From contig QZDS01000033.1 of NCBI GenBank assembly GCA_009917455.1, positions 1-54,563 of the forward strand: DNA of 54,563 bases, read 5' to 3'. Shown piece by piece: positions 1 to 7,486 of the stretch. The translations under genes were made by a program, and so were the position numbers. Numbering within the stretch: position 1 is the first letter of the stretch; each line of letters opens with the position of its first letter. This stretch comes from a bacterium 1xD8-48 (GTDB taxonomy: Bacteria > Bacillota > Clostridia > Lachnospirales > Lachnospiraceae). Under the pieces are notes generated by a model that was not told the DNA's origin, ran no database searches, and saw only the letters and a program-made list of their open reading frames with translations.

Positions 1-57
1 TTATCAGAAAATGCCTTGAATAAAGGATTTACAGAGAAAAGTTTGGATTTCTTCTAA
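1..57 (+). CDS. C-terminal end of an unidentified protein (partial)
   Basis: An open frame runs from the window edge to a TAA at 55-57 and reads LSENALNKGFTEKSLDFF. Only 18 codons are visible, too few to assign a family. The hairpin at 68-100 directly follows, which would suit the end of a real gene. It could also be a chance frame in AT-rich DNA. Confidence 0.3.
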   Translation, partial: LSENALNKGFTEKSLDFF

Positions 58-67
58 GTTTGGATTT

Positions 68-100
68 GTGGGCAAAATCCAAAAGTTTAGATTTTCCCAC
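68..100. terminator. Hairpin between convergent gene ends
   Basis: Arms GTGGGCAAAATC (68-79) and GATTTTCCCAC (90-100) pair apart from one bulged C. It lies between the partial frame ending at 57 (+) and the tetR-type gene ending at 140 (-), so it could serve both. There is no clear T-run on either side, so termination is inferred from position. Confidence 0.4.
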
Positions 101-139
101 AATGCCGACTACTACGGAATCCCTCTCTCTTTCATTCAT

Positions 140-736
140 TTAATTTGAGAGCAGAGCCATTATAGCATTTTTAATTTGCTCTCTAAAGGCGTTGAAATCT
201 AATTCGTTATGAGAGAATATAGAATTTTCTTGTCTTAAAGTGTCAATTAAAACGCAACAAGCAAAAATTTTTTCACGAATTTCATTGTGTGTAATTCCGT
301 TTTTTTTTAAAATTTCTATAATTTTAGAAAAGTATGTATTTTCAGAAGCAGAGAAATGGTGATTAACATCTTCATCATCTATTATCATCATTCTTAATTG
401 AGCCAATGCACGACCGGAACTGGCATATATTTTAAGATATGCTGCTATCCAATCATCAACGAAATATGATAAATCGAAAGGAGATATTTTCCCCAACTCT
501 TTAAGTAGACAGTCTGAAAGGCTGTCAAGATAGCTTTCAAATGCCTCAATGTATATTTCTTTCTTGTCCTTAAAGTAACTATAAACTGCTCCTGTTGAAA
601 CTTCTGCACGTTTTGCAATTTCAATAGTATTTGTTTTGTAATATCCTTTTTCGCAAAAAAGGTCAAATCCGGCAGTTAAAATTTTTTGTTTTTTTTCAAT
701 AGAACGTTTTTGGATAGGTTTTCTAACATCAGCCAT
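140..736 (-). CDS. TetR/AcrR family transcriptional regulator
   Basis: A 198-residue protein with an N-terminal TetR helix-turn-helix at about residues 15-60: the IAKRAEVSTGAVYSYFKDK segment is the recognition helix plus the typical YxYFxxK end. The rest is an all-helical ligand and dimerisation domain with no recognisable ligand pocket. The start at 736 has a GAGGTGA ribosome site at 741-747. It is divergent from the nitroreductase at 879, and two matching inverted repeats in the shared 140-bp promoter region are the likely operators, so it probably represses itself and the nitroreductase. Base composition is clearly more AT-rich than the region after 4.7 kb, which fits acquired DNA. Confidence 0.9.
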   Translation of the reverse strand: MADVRKPIQKRSIEKKQKILTAGFDLFCEKGYYKTNTIEIAKRAEVSTGAVYSYFKDKKEIYIEAFESYLDSLSDCLLKELGKISPFDLSYFVDDWIAAYLKIYASSGRALAQLRMMIIDDEDVNHHFSASENTYFSKIIEILKKNGITHNEIREKIFACCVLIDTLRQENSIFSHNELDFNAFREQIKNAIMALLSN

Positions 737-753
737 ATTCTCACCTCGTTTTT

Positions 754-782
754 ATTATAGGGACAGACTTAGAAAAGGTCAA
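754..782 (-). promoter_or_regulatory. Promoter of the TetR gene
   Basis: On the minus strand a -35 TTGACC (782-777) and a perfect -10 TATAAT (759-754) are separated by 17 bp. It is back to back with the nitroreductase promoter, with operator-like site 787-808 between the two -35 boxes. Confidence 0.75.
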
Positions 783-786
783 TAAA

Positions 787-808
787 ATATGAAGCATTAT
801 TCGCATAT
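787..808. promoter_or_regulatory. Operator-like site O1 (TetR type)
   Basis: ATATG and CATAT flank a centre containing GCATTATTC, closely matching O2 (839-864), whose centre is ACATTATTC. The site fills the gap between the two divergent -35 boxes, so one bound dimer could block both promoters. Confidence 0.6.
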
Positions 809-809
809 A

Positions 810-838
810 TTGACATTTGATAAGTACAGTGCTATTAT
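810..838 (+). promoter_or_regulatory. Promoter of the nitroreductase gene
   Basis: A consensus -35 TTGACA (810-815), 17-bp spacer and -10 TATTAT (833-838). The predicted start of transcription falls inside operator O2. Confidence 0.8.
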
Positions 839-864
839 AAAACATGAAACATTATTCATGTTTT
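839..864. promoter_or_regulatory. Operator-like site O2 (perfect inverted repeat)
   Basis: AAAACATGAA-N6-TTCATGTTTT, 10-bp perfect arms, lying on the transcription start of the nitroreductase gene and just ahead of its AAAGGAG ribosome site (866-872). Best explained as the main site of the divergent TetR regulator. Confidence 0.7.
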
Positions 865-878
865 GAAAGGAGAAAAAA

Positions 879-1403
879 ATGGATTTTCTAACATTGGCAA
901 AGCAACGTTGTACAACTCGTGGATTTAATGAGAAAAAAATATCCGACGCAGATTTAAGACAAATATTGTGTGCTGGTAGAGTTGCTCCAACTGCTTGTAA
1001 CAAACAGCCCCAAAGAATCATTGTTGTCAGGCGAGAAGAAAACATAGCAAAAATACGGAAAGCGTATCAAACTTTTGGTGCATCATGTGTTTTGATTGTT
1101 TGTCGTGATAGAAGAAATGAACTCGTTCGTCCTTTTGACAAAAAATGCTCTGGTGATTTGGATATCGGAATTATTTGTGACCACATGATGTTAACGGCGA
1201 GAAATTTGGATATTGGAAGTGTAATGGTAGGATTGTTTGACCCCGCTATTATCAGAAAAGAATTCAATATTCCAGAGTATATAGAACCTACTGCATTATT
1301 GTTTTTAGGCTATCCTATCAATGGTTTTTTAAGTCCAGAGCGTCATGAAACAACACGAAAACCATTAAATGAAACCGTTTTTTATGAAGTATATGAAGAA
1401 TAA
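879..1403 (+). CDS. Nitroreductase family protein (FMN-dependent)
   Basis: A 174-residue protein of the nitroreductase fold. The N-terminal RCTTRGFNEKKIS stretch is the phosphate-contacting R-x-S/T-x-R type motif for FMN, RVAPTACNKQPQ (about 35-45) is the characteristic SAPS-N-QP equivalent, and DLDIGIICDHMMLTARNLDIG (about 100-120) is the dimer-interface helix. Such enzymes reduce quinones, nitro compounds or disulfides using NAD(P)H. The length is typical of the small clostridial type. Start at 879 has AAAGGAG six bases upstream. Control by the divergent TetR regulator is likely from the two operators. The substrate cannot be told from sequence. Confidence 0.88.
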   Translation: MDFLTLAKQRCTTRGFNEKKISDADLRQILCAGRVAPTACNKQPQRIIVVRREENIAKIRKAYQTFGASCVLIVCRDRRNELVRPFDKKCSGDLDIGIICDHMMLTARNLDIGSVMVGLFDPAIIRKEFNIPEYIEPTALLFLGYPINGFLSPERHETTRKPLNETVFYEVYEE

Positions 1404-1478
1404 AGAGTAGTTAGCTATTTAATCTATGCACTTTAAAAACTATGCACCGCCCTATGTGGGAGAAAGGGGGAATCATTT

Positions 1479-1937
1479 ATGCCTTGTACAGAAGCATACA
1501 AAGAACATATCATGTATACGTTCAATGGCTATTGCAAGACCGTCATACGCTTTGCGGCTATCAACGCATGGCGTGACAGGAGCAGGCGGCGGCAAAAAGA
1601 AATATCCCTTGAATACCTCACAGAAGAAAAGTTTTACCCTTTAGGCACAACAGATGAATATTTTGAAGCACCCTATGAAGAATACCCTATTACAGTATGC
1701 GGTCAGACAGTTATCCTCACCAATGGGGAGCCTGCCACCGCCCTGCTATCTTTGCCGGAGAAGAACCGGGAAATCATTTTCCTTTACTTTTTCGGGCATT
1801 ACACACAACAGGAAATCGGGAAAATGTACGGACGCTGCCGGAGTACGACCGGGTATCAAATCCGCAGGACTTTACAGCTTCTGCACAAGGAAATGGAGGT
1901 GCTTTCACATGGGGAATCCGAACCTTTTGCCCTATGA
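1479..1937 (+). CDS. Sigma-70-like factor of the conjugative/mobile-element type
   Basis: A 152-residue protein whose C-terminal third has a sigma region 4-like helix-turn-helix: LPEKNREIIFLYFFGHYTQ followed by QEIGKMYGRCRSTTGYQIRR. The N-terminal region is short and divergent. Proteins of this form are common in Firmicute integrative elements, where they are paired with a small HTH protein as here (1909-2121, overlapping the 3' end). A ribosome site AAAGGGGG lies just upstream of ATG 1479. Function in this element is unproven; it may regulate transfer or excision genes. Confidence 0.8.
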   Translation: MPCTEAYKEHIMYTFNGYCKTVIRFAAINAWRDRSRRRQKEISLEYLTEEKFYPLGTTDEYFEAPYEEYPITVCGQTVILTNGEPATALLSLPEKNREIIFLYFFGHYTQQEIGKMYGRCRSTTGYQIRRTLQLLHKEMEVLSHGESEPFAL

Positions 1938-2121
1938 AACGATTGTCCGGGCGACCAGCGGAGAGCCGGAAGCCGTGGACGAGGTTTTACGGCATTACAG
2001 CAAGCGAATCCGAATCGCCGCCATTGAAAACGGGCATATAGACAGGGATACCAAGGACAGCATAAAACAGCGGCTTGTCACTGCCCTGTTTAAGTTCCGC
2101 TTTGATGAACAGAAAGTATAA
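1909..2121 (+). CDS. Small helix-turn-helix protein partner of the element sigma factor
   Basis: A 70-residue protein beginning MGNPNLLPYETIVRATSG, of the short helix-turn-helix family (conjugative transposon ORF type) that follows sigma-like genes in many Firmicute mobile elements. GGAGGT at 1895-1900 is eight bases ahead of ATG 1909, and its start lies inside the sigma gene, so the two are translationally coupled. The helical stretch DEVLRHYSKRIRIAAIENG resembles sigma region 2-like sequence. The start was chosen from the ribosome site; a longer upstream frame in the same phase lacks one. Confidence 0.75.
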   Translation: MGNPNLLPYETIVRATSGEPEAVDEVLRHYSKRIRIAAIENGHIDRDTKDSIKQRLVTALFKFRFDEQKV

Positions 2122-2182
2122 GAAATCGCTTTCATTTTTTGAAAAACGGATATATAATAAAGCAACGATGGAGGGTAAAGCG

Positions 2183-2575
2183 ATGGATAAAGAATGGGAA
2201 AGATTATATGAAGAAGCAATGAGTGTTTTGAACCCCCATGATGTTTCAAATAAAATGTGGGTAGGAAGTGTGGCATCTGCCGTACTCACAAAAAAAGGTA
2301 ATATTTACAAGGGTATATGCATTGACACAGATGGCTCTATAGGAATGTGTGCTGAAAGAAATGCTTTATCAACAATGCTTACATATGGCGAAAGTGAGAT
2401 TAAAAAAGTGGTTTCAGTATATAAAGATGGAAATATCATTCCGTCTTGCGGTATTTGCAGAGAATTTATGATGCATTTAGGCGGAGATGTGGAAAATATT
2501 GAAATTCTATTGGATATAGAAGGACGGACAAGTAAATTGATTGATTTGATGCCTGAATATCCACGACATAAATAA
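2183..2575 (+). CDS. Cytidine deaminase-like zinc enzyme
   Basis: A 130-residue protein with both zinc-site motifs of the cytidine deaminase fold: MCAERNAL (Cys ligand and catalytic Glu) at about residues 54-61 and PSCGICREFM (two Cys ligands) at about 86-95. It would deaminate a free pyrimidine nucleoside or a related compound such as blasticidin S; the sequence does not decide which. The start at ATG 2183 is supported by GGAGGG seven bases upstream; a longer frame from 2075 overlaps the HTH gene and is less likely. It sits in the AT-rich accessory block, suggesting cargo. Confidence 0.85.
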   Translation: MDKEWERLYEEAMSVLNPHDVSNKMWVGSVASAVLTKKGNIYKGICIDTDGSIGMCAERNALSTMLTYGESEIKKVVSVYKDGNIIPSCGICREFMMHLGGDVENIEILLDIEGRTSKLIDLMPEYPRHK

Positions 2576-2584
2576 ATTCCAGTT
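2572..2584 (+). repeat. Copy 1 of a 13-bp direct repeat spanning a stop codon
   Basis: ATAAATTCCAGTT begins one base before the TAA of the deaminase gene. An identical copy lies in the same register at the stop codon of the hydrolase gene (3240-3252). Confidence 0.7.
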
Positions 2585-2718
2585 CGCAGTGCTGCTAAGT
2601 GAGTGCTAAATCGGTAATCATAGGAATATGCATTATACTTCATATTTTATGCAGTAGGAACACTTTTCCGAAAAGGGAGATTCAGTATTAGACAAGTCGG
2701 AATTTGGGAGATGATAGA

Positions 2719-3243
2719 ATGATATTGTTGATTGTTGATACTCAAAATTCAATTATGACTAATGACTTATATGAATTTGAGATTTTTGTATATCGTATTA
2801 AAACACTAATCAAAGAGGCGCGCAATAATAGTATAGAAGTTATTTATGTTAGACATGATGATGGTGCTGGACAGAAATTAACGAAAGGTGCATTAGGCTA
2901 TGAAATATACGAAGAATTTCAGCCAATGCCAAATGAGCGTGTTTTTGATAAAAATGTAAACAGTGCTTTCAAAGGTACGGGGTTGTTGGACTACCTACAT
3001 GAAAAAAATGAAGATACAATTATTATTGTAGGGCTACAAACAGATTATTGCATAGATGCAACAGTGAAATGTGGTTTTGAGCATGGACTTAAAATGATTG
3101 TTCCAGCAAATACAAACAGTACGCTTGATAATGCGTATATGACAGCAGAAAAATCTTATAGATATTATAATGAGTTCATGTGGAATGGAAGATACGCAGA
3201 ATGTATTTCCTTTGAAAAAACTCTTGAATTGATGAATAGATAA
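2719..3243 (+). CDS. Isochorismatase-like cysteine hydrolase
   Basis: A 174-residue protein of the isochorismatase/nicotinamidase fold. The catalytic triad is visible: Asp in LLIVDTQN near the start, Lys in FDKNVNSAF at about residue 77, and the nucleophile Cys in TDYCIDATV at about residue 114. A cis-peptide type Gly-Leu (VGLQTDYC) precedes it. Family members hydrolyse amide or vinyl-ether bonds; the substrate here is not clear. ATG 2719 follows GGGAG by eight bases. A terminator at 3313-3345 closes the unit. It is part of the AT-rich cargo block. Confidence 0.88.
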   Translation: MILLIVDTQNSIMTNDLYEFEIFVYRIKTLIKEARNNSIEVIYVRHDDGAGQKLTKGALGYEIYEEFQPMPNERVFDKNVNSAFKGTGLLDYLHEKNEDTIIIVGLQTDYCIDATVKCGFEHGLKMIVPANTNSTLDNAYMTAEKSYRYYNEFMWNGRYAECISFEKTLELMNR

Positions 3244-3252
3244 ATTCCAGTT
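3240..3252 (+). repeat. Copy 2 of the 13-bp direct repeat spanning a stop codon
   Basis: ATAAATTCCAGTT again starts one base before the TAA (3241-3243) and is identical to 2572-2584. The shared 3' flank suggests that the two unrelated genes were joined by recombination at this short homology. Confidence 0.7.
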
Positions 3253-3312
3253 TGTGGAATTATAGCCAGCTAAAAACTGAATAACCGCCGCTACATAGAA
3301 CGGCACACCAAG

Positions 3313-3345
3313 ACAGGAAATCAAGAAAAGGTTTCCTGTTTTTTT
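3313..3345 (+). terminator. Rho-independent terminator after the hydrolase gene
   Basis: Perfect 8-bp stem ACAGGAAA (3313-3320) / TTTCCTGT (3332-3339) followed at once by six more T residues. Confidence 0.75.
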
Positions 3346-3900
3346 GCGTCCATTTTTGGCATTTTGAAAAATTGTCAGTATTATACCATGCAAGGGGGAC
3401 TGAAATAAATTCTCTCTCTTGTTTGGCAAATCCGCAAGCTGTCCGTGGAGGGCAGGCAAAGGAAAATCCCACCTGTTTTGTTTGGCAGTTTTCAATTTTC
3501 GGTGGTGTGGGAACTGAAAGGAAAGTGAAGAAATTTCCGCAAATCTCCGTCATTTTTGCTTTGCGTGGTGTTGTAGGTAGTAGGGGGAGAAATATCGCCG
3601 CAGCTTTGGCAATATCCCCGCTTGCGGCACTAAAAGTATTGACAGAAGCCAGCACAGAGGAAACCGACTCTTTTTAAGAGCAAGATTCTACCACAGTACC
3701 AAATTTCGCCTACCGGTTCATTTTGTCCTATGGGAATCTTGTTGGGGTTGCCACCCCAAGCCCGCCTTTTTGCGGCTTGCGCCGCTTGAAAAATCCCCGA
3801 AAAAATATTTTCGGATTTTTCAAAAAACACTTCCGTTTTGCCCCCTGTTTTTCTCCTATTAGTGAGAGGGCAAAGCATAAAAAGAAAGGAGTTGAAAGCC
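3346..3900. other. Non-coding mobilisation leader, possible oriT
   Basis: No convincing gene lies here. The part next to mobC is rich in inverted repeats: TTGGGGT-TGCC-ACCCCAA (3742-3759) and TTGAAAAATCC (3786-3796) / GGATTTTTCAA (3813-3823) with a further inner CCGAAAA/TTTTCGG stem. Such repeats directly upstream of mobC-relaxase genes usually mark the origin of transfer. The nick site itself is not identified. Confidence 0.5.
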
Positions 3901-4296
3901 ATGAAAAGATACAATACGCCCCATCGCCACCGGGTAATCAAGACACGCTTGACCGAGGAAGAATATGCTGAGTTTTTCGAGCGTGTCACCCTCTGCAAAA
4001 TGAGCCAAGCCGAGTTTATCCGGCAAGCACTTACCAAGTCGAGCATACGCCTGGTCATTACTGTTTCCCCGGTCAATGATGAACTGCTTTCTGCCGTTGG
4101 GAAACTCACAGCCGAATACGGGAAAATCGGCGGCAACTTGAATCAGATTGCCCGCTGTCTAAACGAGTACGGCGCACCTTATAACGCCCTCTCCCAAGAG
4201 GTACGAGCCGCCACAGCGGAGCTTGCCGCCTTGAAGTTTGAAGTCTTGCAGAAAGTAGGTGAAGCCGCCCACAACATTCAAACATATCAGCTCTAA
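3901..4296 (+). CDS. mobC: MobC-type plasmid/element mobilisation accessory protein
   Basis: A 131-residue protein of the MobC relaxosome family. The N-terminal basic stretch and TRLTEEEYAEFFERVTLC are the ribbon-helix-helix-like DNA-binding part, and IGGNLNQIARCLNE at about 80-93 is the family signature (GxNLNQIAR). It would bind oriT and help the relaxase open the strands. AAAGGAG nine bases upstream supports ATG 3901; the longer upstream frame has no ribosome site. The relaxase frame overlaps its 3' end by 38 bases, as is usual. The partner is truncated, so the pair is probably non-functional here. Confidence 0.88.
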   Translation: MKRYNTPHRHRVIKTRLTEEEYAEFFERVTLCKMSQAEFIRQALTKSSIRLVITVSPVNDELLSAVGKLTAEYGKIGGNLNQIARCLNEYGAPYNALSQEVRAATAELAALKFEVLQKVGEAAHNIQTYQL

Positions 4297-4724
4297 AAAT
4301 GCCGATTATGGAGCTGCCGAACAGTACCTAACCTTTGAGCATGACGAGTTTACCATGAAGCCCACACTGGACGGAAACAGGCGGCTTCTCCCCTATGACG
4401 ATTACCGCATATCTTCCCTTAATTGCGGTGATGAAGATTTTGCAATCGCCTGTATGCGCTCCAATCTGAAATACGGCAAGAACCAGAAACGGGAGGACGT
4501 AAAGAGCCACCACTATATTATTTCCTTTGACCCCCGTGACGCACCAGACAACGGCTTGACCGTAGACCGGGCGCAAGCGTTGGGCGAGCAGTTCTGTAAA
4601 GAGCATTTTCCCGGACATCAAGCGTTGGTATGCACCCACCCAGACGGGCATAACCACAGCGGCAACATTCATGTGCATATCGTAATCAATTCTTTGCGGA
4701 TTGCCGAAGTGCCGCTATTGCCCT
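4259..4724 (+). pseudogene. MobA/VirD2-family relaxase, truncated after the HUH motif
   Basis: The N-terminal relaxase domain is clear: FKHISSKNADYGAAEQYL with the candidate catalytic Tyr, and NHSGNIHVHIVINS, the histidine-rich metal site. Family proteins run to about 400-500 residues, but after about residue 155 (EVPLLPY) homology stops and the frame continues for some 20 codons in DUF2264-gene sequence read backwards. It would start at GTG 4259 inside mobC. The protein keeps the metal site but loses the helical C-terminal part, so mobilisation by this copy is unlikely. Confidence 0.85.
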
Positions 4725-6270
4725 ACATAGTGCTGGTTACCATACTGCCTGCTGAACTGCTCCCCATACTTTTCACCTCAGAAGGTTCATGATATGGCAG
4801 CGCAAAGCCTCCTTCCACTGCCGTACAGGCAAAATCCGCATGTATCACATGGGTTCTCAAATGGCCTTTCCCACAGGGCTGCAAAATGGTCTCCACGAAA
4901 ATCCCTTCCATGGGTCTCCATTTGGAGTAAATCCTGTTTTCTTTTTCCATCCTCACTTCATCGCATCTTCTTCTCACGAAATAATAGCCATCCCGGCAGA
5001 AAGCCAGCATATTATCAGGCGCAGCCTGAGCCAGATTATAATAAGAACGTGGAACCTGAAAACCGAAATAGCTTGAATAAGCAAATTTTTCAAACTTTTC
5101 CGCTACATGTACCGGCTCCCATTCCGCATACTGCCCTGACGTAAGCGCTGTTACATAGCCCTGATTTCTCTGCATAATCATCCATGGATGGGGAAGCTCT
5201 TTAACAGAATCAAGTTTCGGCAATTTTTCTTCCGTGCTGCTCCAGAAAGGATGAGACTCCGGAAGCGCCAACACCAAAAAGCTTTTCCACGACCAGTAAG
5301 GAGAATTGGGTGCATTATATCCTTCACAATATGCCAGATTAGGATATGCATAGCCAAGAGTCAGCTTATTTTCACTGTCTAAAACAGGCCGGGAAAACCA
5401 ATACCGGAAATGTCTGTTTACAATTCCCCTGATGATACCCCAGGGAAAAGCCTCCACATCAGCAAATGCAAGCCCGCACCAAAAGCCGGCCTGCGCATAA
5501 CGATAGGTCAGAGAACGGCCATAGGGAAGCGCTTCCCCCCTGTCGCCAAACCAGAAAATAAAGTCCTGCGCATAACGGCGGGCTCTCTCTTTGTATTTTT
5601 CACAACGTTCAGCGTCCTTATTTTCCATAAGCTTTGCATAAATCAGCGAGTAAAAGTGCATTGCAAAACCGATATAATAATCCCTCTGCTTCGTATCTCC
5701 ATCGCTGTACCAGCCATCTCCCAGATAGAAATCATCTACTCTGTTTAAATCCTTTTCCAACTGTTCTTTATCGTATTCTGCCCCCACATGGCACAGCGCG
5801 CAGTTTACCAGCACCCTGAAAAAAAGCCAGTTATTATCAGAAATTTTATGCGTATTTATCTGCCCAATCCATCTGCCAAAATCTTCTCTCTCCTGCAAGG
5901 ACAGGGGCTCCCACACTTTCTCCGGCGTCATCCATACTGCAAAAGCAAGAGCTGCCATCTCTACATAAGCCTGTTCCCCGTCCGTGTAACTCCCCCAATA
6001 CTCTGCATCTGCCGGATTCGTGCCGTGGCGAATCCCCTCAGGAATCCAATCATCCAGACAGCTGCTGCCTCCTCCGTACCATAGCGGCACAAGCCCCCAG
6101 AGTACTCTGGAAAAGCCCTCTAACTCCGCAGTCCTCTCTCCGTAATGTGTCCCCGTATGTCCGATCATAAGGAGCGCCTTTCCTGGGGAATAATATTTTT
6201 TCAAAGGCAGGCACATTTCTTCCAATGCTTCCTGATAGTCCTTTTTGGTTTCAAATCTTATGTTCTTCAC
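4723..6270 (-). CDS. DUF2264 protein (glycosidase-like), 3' end truncated
   Basis: A 515-residue protein of the DUF2264 family, an (alpha/alpha)-barrel group that I recall being linked to glycoside hydrolase activity on uronic-acid sugars. Conserved stretches include GHTGTHYGERTAELEGFSR near the N-terminus and DGWYSDG at about 200. The start is set at GTG 6270, with GGGAGG six bases upstream, rather than the TTG at 6288. Family members are usually 600 residues or more; here the frame ends at a TAG created exactly where relaxase sequence begins (about 4723), so the last part is missing. No signal peptide, hence cytoplasmic. The neighbouring sugar genes support a role in glycan breakdown if still active. 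Confidence 0.75.
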   Translation of the reverse strand: MKNIRFETKKDYQEALEEMCLPLKKYYSPGKALLMIGHTGTHYGERTAELEGFSRVLWGLVPLWYGGGSSCLDDWIPEGIRHGTNPADAEYWGSYTDGEQAYVEMAALAFAVWMTPEKVWEPLSLQEREDFGRWIGQINTHKISDNNWLFFRVLVNCALCHVGAEYDKEQLEKDLNRVDDFYLGDGWYSDGDTKQRDYYIGFAMHFYSLIYAKLMENKDAERCEKYKERARRYAQDFIFWFGDRGEALPYGRSLTYRYAQAGFWCGLAFADVEAFPWGIIRGIVNRHFRYWFSRPVLDSENKLTLGYAYPNLAYCEGYNAPNSPYWSWKSFLVLALPESHPFWSSTEEKLPKLDSVKELPHPWMIMQRNQGYVTALTSGQYAEWEPVHVAEKFEKFAYSSYFGFQVPRSYYNLAQAAPDNMLAFCRDGYYFVRRRCDEVRMEKENRIYSKWRPMEGIFVETILQPCGKGHLRTHVIHADFACTAVEGGFALPYHEPSEVKSMGSSSAGSMVTSTM

Positions 6271-6406
6271 GCTAATCCTCCCTGCCAAAATATCTCACTG
6301 CAATCAAAGCAGGCCATACCACTTCCTTTTATTTTATTATAAAGTGCTGCGTAAAGAATGAAATATAACAAACCTCTAAAAAAGTGCTACTATTTTGACC
6401 ATTATA

Positions 6407-6441
6407 AAAACGGATGCCGCAATATGCGCAGCATCCGTTTT
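6407..6441. repeat. Perfect inverted repeat between divergent genes
   Basis: AAAACGGATGC (6407-6417) and GCATCCGTTTT (6431-6441), with an inner CGCA/TGCG stem. It has A- and T-tracts like a bidirectional terminator but lies upstream of two divergent genes (DUF2264 and AraC), where no transcript should end. It may be a leftover terminator of a lost gene, or a regulatory site. Confidence 0.6.
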
Positions 6442-6468
6442 CTCCGGTTTCTTTTATTCGGCGCGTGA

Positions 6469-6497
6469 TTGACCCTGAATCACCACCGTGTTAAAAT
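6469..6497 (+). promoter_or_regulatory. Promoter of the AraC-type gene
   Basis: -35 TTGACC (6469-6474), 17-bp spacer, -10 TAAAAT (6492-6497), about 80 bases ahead of ATG 6576. Confidence 0.55.
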
Positions 6498-6575
6498 ATT
6501 TATTATTTTAAGGATACGACATACCTTTACAAATGCCATACATCATCTTTCAGGTAAAAAGGATTTACGCAGGAA

Positions 6576-7481
6576 ATGAACAACGAAAACCCAAAAACAC
6601 TCTACACAGATATGGATATCCGTTTTTCCATGGACGGCGTTTCCATTCGCGCGCTGAATATTGTTCTTGAATATTTTGACCATGCGCTTCCCTCCCACAG
6701 CCACGGAAACGGCTGCTATGAAATCCATTATGTCCCCTCTGGCTTCGGAAAACTGAAGGTCGGCGGAAATTACCGGGAATTTGCAAAAGCGGAAGCAACT
6801 GAGCCAATATATGACGTGACGCCGAATACGCTTTTTGTGACCGGCCCGCATGTGGAGCATTTCCAGGCGCCTGTGCCTCCCGACCCGATGCGGGAATACT
6901 GTGTGTATCTGAAAATCCACAATTCCTCCCGTAAAAAGACGTCTTCGCCCGTACTTGACGCGTTCACTTCAATCCCTTTCTGGATTGGGAAAGATACTCA
7001 GGGCATCCACACCCTGATGCGGCAGCTCTTTGACGAGCTCTCCCACCGCTACACCGGCTATCAGAATCAGGTGGAGCTGCTTTTATCTCAGCTTCTGATT
7101 TATACTGTCCGCAATTACGAGCAGTGCCGTCTTTCCCTGACCGCATTTTCAAAAAACAATCTCACCGATTCAAAGTCGGTTATCATAGAAGAATATTTTC
7201 TTTACGAATACCAGAATTTATCTCTTGCGGACTTAGCCGACAGGTTAAAACTCAGCACCCGGCAAACCCAGAGACTCCTTATGGAATACTACGGGAAAAC
7301 CTTTCAGCAGAAAAAGACGGAGGCCAAAATGTCGGCCGCCGTCGTTCTGCTATCCGATAAGACCAGAAGCATCACTTCCATTGCGGAAGATTTGGGATAT
7401 TCCTCCGCCGAACATTTTTCCTCCGCTTTTCGAAAGTACTGTCAGCAAAGCCCCAGAGAATACCGAAGGGGCTGTCGGTAG
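6576..7481 (+). CDS. AraC family regulator with cupin sensor domain
   Basis: A 301-residue protein. The N-terminal half is a cupin-like sugar-sensing domain (HALPSHSHGNGCYEIHYV with the His pair, at about 30-50). The C-terminal 100 residues hold two helix-turn-helix motifs: LADLADRLKLSTRQTQRLL and SITSIAEDLGYSSAEHFSSA, ending in the FRKYCQQSPREYR signature. It converges with the isomerase gene (stop 7487, six bases away) and is divergent from the DUF2264 gene, so its likely targets are the sugar genes around it. The Shine-Dalgarno is modest (AAAAAGGA at 6556-6563). Confidence 0.9.
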   Translation: MNNENPKTLYTDMDIRFSMDGVSIRALNIVLEYFDHALPSHSHGNGCYEIHYVPSGFGKLKVGGNYREFAKAEATEPIYDVTPNTLFVTGPHVEHFQAPVPPDPMREYCVYLKIHNSSRKKTSSPVLDAFTSIPFWIGKDTQGIHTLMRQLFDELSHRYTGYQNQVELLLSQLLIYTVRNYEQCRLSLTAFSKNNLTDSKSVIIEEYFLYEYQNLSLADLADRLKLSTRQTQRLLMEYYGKTFQQKKTEAKMSAAVVLLSDKTRSITSIAEDLGYSSAEHFSSAFRKYCQQSPREYRRGCR

Positions 7482-7486
7482 GCTGA

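Noticed and set aside
1987..2289. Minus-strand open frames opposite the HTH and deaminase genes
   Set aside because: They overlap well-supported plus-strand genes, lack ribosome sites and resemble no family.
5076..6342. Plus-strand frames within the DUF2264 gene
   Set aside because: Shadows of the minus-strand gene with no ribosome sites.
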